Source: Halichoerus grypus (lineage: Eukaryota; Chordata; Mammalia; Carnivora; Phocidae). From it: a stretch of 64,000 bases of DNA. The position numbers and the translations under genes are program-made. This document shows, in pieces, positions 35,766 to 47,004 of the stretch. Position 1 is the stretch's first letter. Each line of letters begins with the position of its first letter. The stretch lies in the NCBI RefSeq assembly GCF_964656455.1, contig NC_135716.1, positions 77,228,484-77,292,483 of the forward strand, read 5' to 3'. Under the pieces are notes generated by a model that did no database searches, was not told where the DNA came from, and worked only from the letters and a program-made list of their open reading frames with translations.

Positions 35766-35958
35766 ATTGAAGCGTTCAATCTACATATCTACTGAGATAT
35801 GTAGATGATAGAAAACCAAATATCTTATTAATTAATCAAATGTTACCAAGTGTTATCAAATCCATTCTTCCAATATAGTTGCCACTTAAAAGTTTTTTGA
35901 GGAGTGTAACAAAGTAATGATCTTTATTGCAATTTGGCCACATTTTGGAGTTACAGCA
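35766..35958. other. Intronic sequence, nothing recognised
   Basis: Short AT-rich spacer. Confidence 0.4.
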
Positions 35959-35976
35959 CATAACAGTGTAATTATT

Positions 35977-36183
35977 TTTATTTATTTATTTTTTTAAAGA
36001 TTTTATTTATTTATTTGACAGAGAGAGACATAGCGAGAGCAGGAACACAAGCAGGGGGAGTGGGAGAGAGAGAAGCAGGCCTCCCGCAGAGCAGGGAGCC
36101 CGATGTGGGACTCGATCCCAGGACCCTGGGATCATGACCTGAGCCGAAGGCAGACACTTAACGACTGAGCCACCCAGGCGCCC
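35977..36183 (-). mobile_element. Carnivore SINE, - strand
   Basis: Antisense head TGAGCCACCCAGGCGCCCC at the right end, AAAGATTTTATTTATTTATT at the left. Perfect 18-bp target duplications CATAACAGTGTAATTATT at 35959-35976 and 36184-36201. Confidence 0.96.
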
Positions 36184-36324
36184 CATAACAGTGTAATTAT
36201 TAATGAACAGTCCATCTCCTCATTTGGTAGAAACCATACTTATTATTAATTTGTGTCTAAATATTTTTATTAAAAAACCAAAATGAAATAATTATCATTT
36301 GTGGTGTTAATTACAAGCCTCATT

Positions 36325-36520
36325 CTCTACTGGTTGCTTTATGTATATTAGCTCCATTTCTCACTCCATTTCATACTGTGTGATAGATGTTATTATTTCC
36401 ATTTTACAGATTAGGAAACTGAGACTAATAACTGTAGTGTAATTTACCCACATTCATACATCTAGAAAGGGGCAGAGTCAGGATTCACACACACATTGAT
36501 CTGTTAACTGCTGGTCTGTA
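36325..36520 (-). mobile_element. MIR, - strand
   Basis: 'ATTTCCATTTTACAGATTAG', 'GAAACTGAGACTAATAACTG', 'GGGGCAGAGTCAGGATTCAC' match antisense MIR. Confidence 0.8.
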
Positions 36521-37389
36521 TGGTTTCTCATGATAGATTTTAGGAAGGCTAGTTCCCTGGAATAACAGGTGATGGATAACTTAAGTAGTAAGTTGTGTAA
36601 GAAGGAAAGAAGTGAGGTCAGAAATGGGACACTGGAAGACTGCTGGGGTTGGAGATAACTTGTGCTAGACCTGTGTGGTGAAGCCCCAGTTGCTCAATGA
36701 GTTCTGAGGACCCAACAGAGTTATACTTATAATGCAGGTATGTTCATGAAAGTTAGGGAAAAATAAACCTTTTAGCTGGTGTAATTACTGAGTTCCTTGT
36801 TGTATGTTTTTTTTTTTTTAAACTACCAAATTACCAAATTTTGTAAGAAAATCTCAATATTTAAAATATTTCTCAAATAAGATATTATTATAAGGTATGA
36901 TATTATGTTTTATATAATGTGATGAGAAATCTTCACTATGCCTCATTTCTGAGAGCTTTTTATCATGCTGATGAATCAACAGTCACTATTTCATTTATTT
37001 GTTTTTATTTAAAGATCTGGCATAATGTTTTCTTTTCTCTCAAGACTTTGAAGGATTGATGTTTAATGGTTTGCCAAAGGTGTTACTCTGTTAAGTAGCC
37101 ATAACTTTAGTTAAGATATTTGATTTGTCTTTAAGGTTATTCTGTGATGTAGCAAGGGAACAAAATTTCCTGCAGTAAATACTATTGTAGTTTTCTAGTT
37201 GGAGGTATGCAGGACAATTTTAAAACAGGCATTAATTTCTGGGATAATAGAAACATGTAGATTAGATTTGGCTTTCCACCCATTATTAGTAATAAGGCTT
37301 TGGTTGGATCACTTTGTAACTTCTTTACTTTGTAACTTGCTTTTAAGATGAAAAAATAACCACACATGGTTTTATGCTGAGTTAGCCAG
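36521..37389. other. Intronic sequence, nothing recognised
   Basis: AT-rich with no exon-like block. Confidence 0.5.
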
Positions 37390-37949
37390 TATCATACAAA
37401 CTATCCAGGTGAAAAAAAATCTCAAAGATCTGAATAAAATACAAAAAGCATCTCTTTGAAAGTTCAGATGGCAATGAAAGCAGCCAAGACTTGAGTAGCT
37501 AAAATCTGGAAAAGAAAGGAAGCTCATTGAGCTGACTCAAACCTTCTGTGCAACTTTTCCTTCTCTGGCCATTTGCCAAATCAAGATGCAGAGCATGGAG
37601 GATGAAAAGAAGGCAATAGCCTAGATTTCATGTCAGTCTCACTGGACTGGGAAGACAAAGATTGGAATTTAAGACCACCAAGACAACCAGCACTAGAAGG
37701 CCAGGATACCTGAAAGAAGGCAGCTGCAGAATAGTGAGGTGAAGATTTTGCCAGCCATTTCATTGAGGCACTTGCTAACTTAAAACTGAAACACATAGAG
37801 AGAGGGTACTAGGAAGCCAAGGAGAAAGCAGCTATTAAGACTTAAAAAGCTAATCAGAGATTTTGGCCACTTCAATATACCAGAGAAACAAAAAGAAGAC
37901 TTTAGGGCCCATCACAGAAAAAAACCCCTGATAAATACCCCTGGTTTTA

Positions 37950-38144
37950 TTTTTTTTTTAAAGATTTTATTTATTTATTTATTTTTAAAAAGAGAGAGAG
38001 AGCAAGCAAAAGAGAGGGAGAGAGAGCAGAGGGAGAGGGACAAGCAGACTCTGTGATGAAGGCTTGATCTCACAATCCTGAGATCATGACCTGAGCCAAA
38101 ACCAAGAGTCAGATGTTTAACTGACTGAGCCACCCAGGTGCCCT
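37950..38144 (-). mobile_element. Carnivore SINE, - strand
   Basis: Antisense head TGAGCCACCCAGGTGCCC. Perfect 16-bp target duplications AATACCCCTGGTTTTA at 37934-37949 and 38145-38160. Older subtype with a GA-rich middle. Confidence 0.94.
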
Positions 38145-39244
38145 AATACCCCTGGTTTTAATTTTATACTCCTAAAAAGCTATGCCCTAGAAGCAATGGA
38201 CCATTCTAGACTGGGTGAAGGTGATCTGCTGTATTTTTTCTGCCTCCTAAAAACAAATCAAACCTTCTCTGGAAAAAATATAAAATGATCCCAACCCTCT
38301 ACAATTTTTCACTCACATCAGTCAATGAAAGATGTCTAAGCATGCCAGGAAAACCAAGAGAAAAAAAAAAAAAAACCAAAGAAGCTATGTTTAAGATTTT
38401 GAAGTTATAAAACACAGACTTTAAAATAATTAAAATTAACATATTTAAGGTAATATATGAAATGATAAAAATTTTCACCAGATAAGAAGTAATTACTATG
38501 TTTTTCTTAGACCTAAGAAGATCATTCCATTTAGGAATTGAGTGGATTGATTCAATCATAGATTAGAATATGGCAGAAGGGAGAATCAGAGTCCTGAAAG
38601 ATAGGTTATTAAAAATTACCCAGAGAGAAGCACATCGGGGGAAAAAAGATGGAAAACACAGAAAAGAGAGTAAAAGACAGGGACATGACAAAAATATCTA
38701 CATGTAATCAGAAGATGACAAAGAAAATAGGACAGGGGCAATATTTGAAGAAATTTTAAACACCAATGTTCCTCTAAAACAAAAGATAACAAGTCAACAG
38801 TTTCAAGAAGCCTTATGAAACTATGTAGGCTAAATATACAGAGAACTACACTCAGTCACATTGTAGTATACTTGCTGAAAACTAAAGACAAAAGGGTCAT
38901 TTAAGAAAATATTTTTTAGGTAAACATACATTATCTTTTAAGAAATAGCCATGGAAATGGTGAAAGTTAAAAACAATGGAAAAGCATTTTGCTGAGAAAA
39001 AAAATAATGGAAAGACTTGAATTCTATTCACAGGGAAATTAGCCTTTAACAATGAAGGTAAAAAACCCAAACAAACAGACATTTGCAGAGACATAAAAGC
39101 TGAGATAATTTGCATTCAGTAGGCCAGCAAATTCTTTTTCCCTCAGGCAGAAGGAAGAAGATGCAAAATGGAAATGCCAAGTGTAGGATACAATGAACAC
39201 ATAAAGGGTAAATATTTTGACTAACTTTAAATTATTTATTTCTT

Positions 39245-39446
39245 TTTTTTAAAGATTTATTTATTTATTTTAGAGAGTGTTTGAGCATACACCAGTGTGG
39301 GGAGGGGCAGAGGAAGAGAATCTTCAAGCAGACTCCCTGCTGAGTGCAGAGCCCAACCTGGGTTTTGATACCATGACCCATGAGATCATGACCTGAGCTC
39401 AAACCAAGAGTTGGTTGATTAACCAACTGAGCCACCCAGGCACCCC
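39245..39446 (-). mobile_element. Carnivore SINE, - strand
   Basis: Antisense head TGAGCCACCCAGGCACCCC. Target duplications ATTTATTTCTT at 39234-39244 and 39447-39457. Confidence 0.93.
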
Positions 39447-39865
39447 ATTTATTTCTTATAATAATAATGTGCATGTAACATATGTAGAATTAAAAGAAAT
39501 GATAACAATAGGACAAAATATAGGAGGAAGTCAAATGGAATTAAAATGCTTTAAGGTATTTTCTTTGTAAAGAAAGTGCTAAAATTATCAACTAAAAGTA
39601 GACATTAATGAGGTCAGTATACTTGTTGTAATTTCTGGGGTAACCACTACAAGAATAATAAAAAATGTATACTTAAGAAGTTAATAAGAGAAAAATCAAA
39701 TAATAAAAATTATTGATTAATACAAACAAAGCAAGAAAGGTAAAAGGAACAAAGAACAAACATGAGAAATATTAATATTTACCTATGTCATATTTGTGTA
39801 TACATGAAATACACAGTAATATTCAGATTGGTTATTAAATTAATAATTTATTGATATAAAAAAAT

Positions 39866-40037
39866 CAAGTTTCGGGGGGGGTTGGGGGGTAGGGTAGCCC
39901 GGGGATGGGTATTAAGGAAGGCATATGTTGTAATGAGTACTGGGTGATATATGCAAATAATGACTCATGGAACACTACATCAAAAACTAATGATGTACTG
40001 TATGGTGACTAACATAACAATAAAAAAATTAAAAAAA
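39866..40037 (+). mobile_element. LINE-1 3' end, second 3' UTR module only, + strand
   Basis: 'GATGGGTATTAAGGAAGGCA', 'GACTCATGGAACACTACATC', 'TAACATAACAATAAAAAAAT' match the second module of the young LINE-1 3' UTR. A severely 5'-truncated copy. Confidence 0.8.
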
Positions 40038-42170
40038 ACATTTATCATCAAAAGGCAGAAAGTGAAAAGGCCATCCATAAACTGGGAATGCATAGATCTG
40101 ACAAAGGACCTGTATCTAAAACATATAAGGAATTCCTGTATCTCAATAAAAAGACAACTCAGTGAAAAAAAAAATTGAGTATATGTCTATATTCTAGTAA
40201 CAACCATTTCAAAAATGAAATTTTTAAGTGATATAATTTGTAATAACATTAAAAATTTTGATAAGTAGAAATAAATGCAACAAAGATTATGTATAACTTG
40301 ATGAGAAAACTATAACAGATTGCTGGGAGAAATTAAAGAAATCTGAAATAAATGAATACATATATCATGATTATGAATTGGAAGACTTGATATTGTTACA
40401 TTATCACTTCATTTCAACTTGATTTATAGATTCAATGCAACTCCAGTCAAATCTCAGCAGGCTGTTCTGTGAAAGTTTATAAGCTGAATCTACAAAAGGC
40501 CACACATAGCTAATCAAGTGTTGTAGAAAGATTTAGACTCGATATCAAGAGTTATTATAAATAAAAGAAATTATAAGTGTGGGTTTGGTTCAATGACAAA
40601 GAAACAAATGAAACAGAATGAAGAGTCCAGAAACAGACCCAGAGGTAAATGGTTATCTGAGATGTCACAAATGTGTATTGCATTGCAGTGGGAAAATGAC
40701 AATTATCTAGTAAATGGTGCAGAGTTATTTGCATATCCATGATGAAAAAGATAGATTTTGGCACTATTTCACTACTTTGGCTCACATACAATAATCAATT
40801 CTAGATGGATCATAGATCATGTAAAAGATAAAAATAATAAGGATTCTAGAAGATAACAGAAAAAAATCTTCATATCCTTAGGACAGACAAACATTTCTCA
40901 GAAGACACAAAAAGCAGTAACAGTAAAGAAAATGATTGATAAATTGGATTTCATTAAAATTAAGAACTTCAGCTTACCAAAGACACCTTTATGAATAAAA
41001 AAAGAAGCCACAGCCTGGAATATTTGCAGTTATGTATATCCAATAAAGGATTTGTATCAGGAGCTCTTACAAATCAATAAGTAAAAGACAAAAACCCCAA
41101 ATAAAAAATATGTAACAGCCATTTGACAAATTATAATATCCACATGGCCAATAAACTCATGAAGATGTATTCAACATCCCTTTGCATCAGGGAAATGCAA
41201 CATAAAATGACAATAGGATACCTCACACCTCCATTACAACAAAAAACACTCAAAATATCCACTTATAATGGAACACTGGCTCAATTATTTTAGAACATTG
41301 GCAGTATCCACTAAAACTAAATACATGTACATCTGGTGACTCAGAAATTGCACATATAAGCATATAATCCACAGAAAGGAGTATAGTATTTCAAAATTAT
41401 GTATAAGAACTTGGTAGAGGGGCACCTGGGTGGCTCAGTCGTTAAGCGTCTGCCTTCGGCTCAGGTCATGATCCCAGGGTCCTGGGATCGAGCCCCGTAT
41501 CGGGCTCCCTGCTCAGCGGGGATCCTGCTTCTCCGTCTCGCTCTGCCTCTCCCATACGCTTGTTCTCTCCCTCAATAAAATCTTTAAAAAAAAAAAAAAA
41601 AGAACTTGGTAGAAACATTATTTGTAATACTGAAAACTGGAGAAAAGCCAAATTATCCATAAATAAATTGCAGTAAATTCACACAATAGAATATTATAGA
41701 GTAAATAAAAAGAATGTATCATAACCACATGCAACAACACAGATAAATCATGCAGATGAAATTTTGGAAGAATTATGCTAGACACAAAAGAGGGCATACA
41801 CATGTTATGGTTCCTTTTATAAAAAGTTCAAAACCAGGTCAAACAAAATACAGACTTTTCTATGTTGACAGAAGCTGAGGTTTACTGGCTGGAAGAAAGC
41901 ATGAAGGATTTTCTGTGATGTTGAAGATGTTTGATTTCTTGGTTTGTATGGTGGGAACATGAGTGTTTTCATTTTTTTAATAGAAAAATATCAAGTGATA
42001 TACTTAAGAGGTCATTAAAATATTCACCATAAATTGATAACCATAAGTAAACAGTATTTTGGTGGGAAGATTGTACACAATTTCTTCTCTCCTTTTTACT
42101 TTTCTGTTTTTTTCCAAATTGTGTATAATAAATATGTAGTAATTAATAATGTTAAAGAGAGGTAGAAACT
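40038..42170 (+). mobile_element. Old LINE-1 ORF2 3' half and 3' UTR, + strand, interrupted by a SINE
   Basis: Sense text includes 'CAATGACAAAGAAACAAATG', 'GGAAATGCAACATAAAATGA', 'AAATTGCACATATAAGC', and a terminal 3' UTR. Many breaks. The part at 40038-40180 matches a later ORF2 segment than what follows it, so more than one fragment is probably present. Confidence 0.65.
41419..41599 (+). mobile_element. Carnivore SINE, + strand
   Basis: GGGCACCTGGGTGGCTCAGT head with box B-like GGGATCGAGCCCC. Perfect target duplications AAGAACTTGGTAGA at 41405-41418 and 41600-41613. Nested in the old LINE-1. Confidence 0.95.
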
Positions 42171-42284
42171 ATGGGAAAAAAAAGATGAACAGATTAAACC
42201 TACTAGCCAATCAAGTCCTAGTAAACCTAAAGTTATGCAAAATTAACTATAGAACAAACTATATTCCTGTGAGCTAGCACAGTT

Positions 42285-42301
42285 AGAATTATACAGCTAG
42301 A
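42285..42301 (+). repeat. Left target site duplication of the 42302-46987 LINE-1
   Basis: AGAATTATACAGCTAGA, matched 16 of 17 at 46988-47004. Confidence 0.75.
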
Positions 42302-43158
42302 TGTGGTTGCAAAGGAGGGCGAGAGAGAGAGAGGAGCACGTGAGAGAATGCATAAGGAGAACCATTGACTTGGAAAATGAGAGGGGCTGAATTTTGTGAA
42401 TTCTAGCAACCAGCAGGGCTTAAAGCCTAGAGTTTTAAAGGTCAGCAGGCTTGACTGAGATAGAGCTTAGAGGGTACTGCCCTGATCCTGGAGAGAATGC
42501 AGGCAAAACCCAGGGGCAGAGTGATCTGAAGAACACCTGGGCACACAGTGGGGAGATTATTCGCTCATCGTAGATAGTGCCCCTGGGAGGCAGCATTCAC
42601 AGAGATGCCTCTCTAGGAACAGGAGAACAGGCCAGCACAATTTCCCTCCCCTGCGCCTCAGCATAAATATGGAGCCACTGGTGGGAGGCAGCACCATGCC
42701 ACACTGGCCGCCCGACTTGCTTACACTAAGTACCACTCCCTGCACTCTGACAGGACTGCCCTTCTCAGTCAAGCTTGCCTCAGTCCCAGTGCAGTGGGTC
42801 CCTCCCCAAGAAGACCAGCACAAGCCCCTGCCCACACTACATCTCCTGACCAGAGAGTTCTACAGGGCTTCAGTTCTGGTGGAGTTGGTGTCAGGTCTCA
42901 TTTCACAAGCAGACCACAACACACCTAGTTAAAACTTGTCACATTCAGATGAGGGACCAAACACTACCCACAGCAGGCAAAGAGAGCCTCTGCAGATGAC
43001 TGACCTGAGGGATAGAGTAGGCACAACAAAACAGCAGAGCACAAGAGGCCCAGGCCATGGGCACTACATGACCTCTTCTTCATAAGGGCATTACTTTCAG
43101 GAGCAGGAGACATAATTGGCTTTTCTAGCACATACAAGAATGCAGAGACTAAGACAAA

Positions 43159-44045
43159 ATGCCAAGATGGATGAATTTATCCCAAATGAAAGAACAAGAT
43201 AAAGCAAGGCCCAGAGATCTAAGTGAAACAGATATAAGTAACATGCCTGATGGAGAATTGAAAGCAACAATCATAAGGATACTCAATGGACTTGAGAAAA
43301 GAATAGAAGGCATCAGTGAGACTCTTACCATGGATATAAAAGAGTTAAAAAAGAATCAAACAGAGATGAAGAATGCAATAAATGAGATTGGAAACAAGCT
43401 TGATGCAATGAACAGCAGGCTGGAAGAAGCAGAGGAATGATCTAGAAGTGATCTAGAAGGCAAAGTCATGGAAAGCAATGAAGGTGGACAAAAGACAGGA
43501 AGAAGAATTATGCAACACAGGAATAGACTTAGGGAACTCAGTGACTTCATCAAATGTAAAAACATTCGTATTAGAGGAGTCCTAGAAGAATAAGAGAGAG
43601 AAAGGGGGGCAGAAAATTTATTTCAAGAAATAATAGCCAGAAACTTCCCTAATATGGGGAAGAAAACAGACATCCAGATCCAGGAGGCACAGAGAACTCC
43701 CATCAAAATCAACAAAAGCAGACCAACACCAAGACATATTGTTATTAAATTGGCAAAATATGGTGATAAAGGAAAAATCTTAAAAGCAGCAAGACAAAAG
43801 AAGTCCTTAACTTACAAGGGGAAACCCATAAGCTAGCTGGAAATTTCTCAACAGAAACTTGGCAAGCCAGAAGGAGTGGTATGCTATATTCAAGGTGCTG
43901 AATGGGAAAAATCTGCAGCCAAGAATCCTCTGTCCAACAAGGTTGTCATTCAGAATAGAAGGAGAGTTTCCCAGACAAACAAAAACTGAAGGAGTTCATG
44001 ACTTCTAAGCCAGTCCAGCAGGAAATATTAAAGGGGACCCTCTGA
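43159..44045 (+). pseudogene. LINE-1 ORF1 remnant, + strand
   Basis: Frame 43159-43440 encodes a charged coiled coil (MDIKELKKNQTEMKNAINEI, NKLDAMNSRLEEAEE) ended by a TGA at 43438-43440. Frame 43654-43836 gives the C-terminal domain (IQIQEAQRTPIKINKSRPTP, KGKILKAARQKK). In between, a TAA follows GVLEE at about 43591. Several stops and a frameshift make it non-functional. Confidence 0.85.
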
Positions 44046-44046
44046 T

Positions 44047-44235
44047 TAAAAAAAAAAAATTAAATCCAATTTAATTAACATATACTGTATTATTAGTTTC
44101 AGAGGTAGAACTCAGTGATTCATCAGTTGCATACATCACTCAGTGCTCATTACTTTAAATGCCCTCCTTAATGCCCATCATGCAGTTACCCCATTCCCCC
44201 AACCACCTCCCCTCCAGCACCCTGTTTGTTTCCTA
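44047..44235 (-). mobile_element. LINE-1 3' UTR fragment, - strand, inside the older LINE-1
   Basis: Antisense text 'AGTGCTCATTACTTTAAATG', 'CTTAATGCCCATCATGCAG', 'CACCTCCCCTCCAGCACCC' matches a LINE-1 3' UTR. It lies between the ORF1 end and the ORF2 start of the host element. Confidence 0.7.
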
Positions 44236-44360
44236 TAATTTGAGTGGAAAGGAAAGACCACAAGTGACAAAGATGAGCAAGGATCAGAGAAAATCTCCAG
44301 AAACAATGACAAAACAAGTAATAAAATGGCAATAAATATTTATCTATCAGTAATTACTTT

Positions 44361-44555
44361 CAGGGTCTCCTGGGTAGCTCAGTCTGTTAAACATCTACCC
44401 TTGGCTCAGATCATGATCTCAGGGTCCTGGTATCAAGCCCTGTGTCTGGCTCCCTGCTCAGTAGGGAGTCTGCTTCTCCCTCTCTCTCTGCCCCTCCCCC
44501 CTGCTCATGTTCTCTCTCTTTTTCTCTCTCAAATAAATAAAATCTTAAAAAAAAA
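44361..44555 (+). mobile_element. Carnivore SINE, diverged, + strand
   Basis: GGTCTCCTGGGTAGCTCAGT head. Target duplications TAATTACTTT / TAATTATTTT at 44351-44360 and 44556-44565. Inserted just before the ORF2 start of the host LINE-1. Confidence 0.9.
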
Positions 44556-44790
44556 TAATTATTTTGGATGTAAATGGACTAAATGCTCCAATCAAAAGTC
44601 ATTGGGTGTCCGAATGGATAAAAAACAAGACCCATCTATATGCCCTGCCTACAAGAGACTCATTTTAGACCTAAAGACACCTGCAGATTGAATGTTAGGT
44701 GATGAAGAAACATTTATCATGCAAATGGATGTCAAAAGAAAGTTGGAATAGCCATACTTACATCAGACAAACTAGACTTTTTTATTATCA
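44554..44790 (+). pseudogene. LINE-1 ORF2 N-terminal fragment, sense
   Basis: 'LDVNGLNAPIKSH' and 'WIKNKTHLYALPTRDSF' correspond to the first ~50 residues of the endonuclease domain. It stops at about 44790. Confidence 0.75.
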
Positions 44791-44799
44791 TACTGTGTT

Positions 44800-45004
44800 T
44801 TTTTTTTTTTTAATATTTACTTATTTATTTTAGAGAGAGAGAAAGAGAGCACAGTGGGGAGGGACAGAGGGAGAGGGAGAATCTCAACTAGACTCCACAC
44901 TGACTGTGGAGCCCAATGTGGGGCTCGATCCCACGACCCTGAGTTCATGACTTGAGCCAAAACCAAGAGTTGGACACTTAACCGACTGTGCCACCCAGGT
45001 GGCC
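44800..45004 (-). mobile_element. Carnivore SINE, diverged, - strand
   Basis: Antisense head CTGTGCCACCCAGGTGGCCC with a GA-rich middle and poly-T left end. It sits exactly at the switch between sense and antisense ORF2. The flanks ATTATCATACTGTGTTT and ATTCTTATATTGTATTT are only loosely alike. Confidence 0.85.
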
Positions 45005-45093
45005 CTATTCTTATATTGTATTTATCCTGCTTGGTATCAGGGTAGTACTGGCCTCATGGAATGTTCTCTCTATTCCATTATTTGTAAGATTTT

Positions 45094-45291
45094 TTTTTCT
45101 TAAGATTTTATTTATTTATTTGACAGAGATAGACACAGCGAGAGAGGGAACACAAGCAGGGGGAGTGGGAGAGGGAGAAGCAGGCTTCCTGTGGAGCAGG
45201 GAGCCCCATGTGGGGCTCGATCCCAGGATCCTGGGATCATGACCTGAGCTGAAGGCAGATGCTTAACCGACTGAGCCACCCAGGTGCCCCT
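45094..45291 (-). mobile_element. Carnivore SINE, - strand
   Basis: Antisense head TGAGCCACCCAGGTGCCCC. Perfect 18-bp target duplications CATTATTTGTAAGATTTT at 45076-45093 and 45292-45309. Confidence 0.95.
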
Positions 45292-45593
45292 CATTATTTG
45301 TAAGATTTTCATAAACAATGTCATTAATTATTTTTAAAAAATATTTGGTAGAATTCACCAATGAAACGCTGTGGTCTTGGGCTTTTCTGTGCTAGGAGAT
45401 TTTTGATTCCTAATTCAAATTTCATTCTTGTTATTGGTCTAAGAAGATACCCTATTTCTTGGATTCAAGGTTCATGATTCAATCTTGGTAACTTGTGTGT
45501 TTTTTGGAATTATATGTTTTTTTTTCCCCTAAATTTTCTGATTTGTAAGTATATAATTGTTTATAGTAATCTATTATCACACTATGTATTTCT

Positions 45594-45798
45594 TTTTTTT
45601 TTTTTTTTAAGATTTTATTCATTTATTTGACAGAGAGAGACACAGCGAGAGAGGGAACACAAGCAGGGGGAAATAGGAGAGGGAGAAGCAGGCTTCCCGC
45701 GAAGCAGGGAGCCCGATGTGGGGCTCGATCCCAGGACCCTGGGATCATGACCTGAGCCGAAGGCAGACGCTTAACGACTGAGCCACCCAGGCGCCCCA
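45594..45798 (-). mobile_element. Carnivore SINE, - strand
   Basis: Antisense head TGAGCCACCCAGGCGCCCC. Perfect 16-bp target duplications CACACTATGTATTTCT at 45578-45593 and 45799-45814. Confidence 0.95.
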
Positions 45799-46600
45799 CA
45801 CACTATGTATTTCTGTAGTTATCTCTTGTATTGTTTTCTCTTCCATTTCTCATTTTGGTTTATGAGTGGTCTCTCTTTTTTTCTTAGTTAATGTAGTTAA
45901 AGCATTGCCAATTTTGTTTGTTTGTTTGTTTGTTTTTGGAAAAACTGGTCATTACTTTCAATGTTATGTTACTGCTTATTCTGGTCTCTATTTTATTCAT
46001 TTCTGATTTTTCTTTGTTATTTTCTTCCTCTACTAAATTTCAGCTAAGTTTCTTCTTTTTCTACTTCCTTGTGGTGTAACATTATTTTAACTTTTTTTGT
46101 TAATACAAGCATTTATAGTATAAATTTCATTCTAACATCTGCTTTTGCTGCATCCCATAAGTTTTGGAATATTGTGTTTTCTTTTTCTTTTGACTTGAGA
46201 CATATTTTGATTTGCCATTTGATTTCTTATTTGGCCCATTGCTTATGCAATAATGTGTTGTTTAATATTTACATACTAAGTATTTAATATTTACATGTAG
46301 ATTTTCCAGCTTTGTTTTTTTGTTGATTTTTAGTTTTGTACAATTGTGGTTAGAAAATATACTTGGTATGATTTCAGTCTTCTTAAATTTGTAAGATTTG
46401 TTATGTCTCTTTTTATGTGATTTAACCAGGGGATTCTTCTGTGTGTACTTGAAGAAAATGTGTATTCTATTTTTCTTGGATGGAATGTTTTATATATATC
46501 TTTTAGAACCATGTTTTCTGAAGTATGCTTCAAATAAAAAATGTTCTTATTAAAAAAAATAACTTTTACTGAGAGTACTCATTTAAAATAAAACATATCG

Positions 46601-46799
46601 GGCGCCTGGGTGGCTCAGTTGGTTAAGCGACTGCCTTTGGCTCAGGTCATGATCCTGGAGTCCTGGGATCGAGTCCCACATCAGGCTCCCTGCTCAGCAG
46701 GGAGTCTGCTTCTCCCTCTGACCCTCCTCCCTCTCATGCTCTCTGTCTCTCATTGTCTCTCTCGCAAATAAATAAAATCTTAAAAAAAAAATAAATAAA
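46601..46799 (+). mobile_element. Young carnivore SINE, + strand
   Basis: GGCGCCTGGGTGGCTCAGTT head and the TGACCCTCCTCCCTCTCATG tail subtype. Perfect 17-bp target duplications TAAAATAAAACATATCG at 46584-46600 and 46800-46816. Confidence 0.96.
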
Positions 46800-46987
46800 T
46801 AAAATAAAACATATCGGGGAATGGGGGATGGGTGAAATAGGTGAAGGGGATTAAAAGGGCAGTTACGATGATGAGCACTGAGTAATGATATATAGAATTG
46901 TTGAATCACTGTATTGTACACCTGAAACTAATATAACACTGTATGTTAACTATATGGGAATTGAAATTAAAAACTTAATTAAAAAAA

Positions 46988-47004
46988 AGAATTACACAGC
47001 TAGA
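46988..47004 (+). repeat. Right target site duplication of the 42302-46987 LINE-1
   Basis: AGAATTACACAGCTAGA; one mismatch to 42285-42301. Confidence 0.75.

Larger units (their letters stand above)
37390..39830 (+). mobile_element. Old LINE-1/HAL1-like element, + strand, interrupted by two SINEs
   Basis: A-rich sense text resembling the ORF1-bearing part of an old LINE-1 or HAL1: 'AATTGAGTGGATTGATTCAA', 'GAATCAGAGTCCTGAAAGAT', 'CATTTAAGAAAATATTTTTTAGG'. No ORF2-like portion is evident before the next element, which would suit HAL1. Both boundaries are approximate. Confidence 0.45.
45005..46520 (-). pseudogene. LINE-1 ORF2 middle segment, antisense, interrupted by two SINEs
   Basis: On the - strand it runs from the endonuclease domain (KDIYKTFHPRKIEYTFSS, frame 46533-46330) toward the reverse transcriptase; at 45030-45060 the antisense text corresponds to the 'YEASITLIP' block. 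Opposite direction to the ORF2 start at 44554. Confidence 0.75.
42302..46987 (+). mobile_element. Old LINE-1 with 5' UTR, ORF1, partly inverted ORF2 and 3' end, loaded with SINEs
   Basis: In order: 5' UTR (42302-43158), ORF1 (43159-44045), an antisense LINE-1 3' end (44047-44235), ORF2 start in sense (44554-44790), ORF2 middle in antisense (45005-46520), sense 3' UTR and tail (46801-46987). The outer 17-bp near-identical flanks suggest that all of this derives from one insertion, later rearranged and hit by five SINEs. Most of the C-terminal half of ORF2 is absent. Confidence 0.7.
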
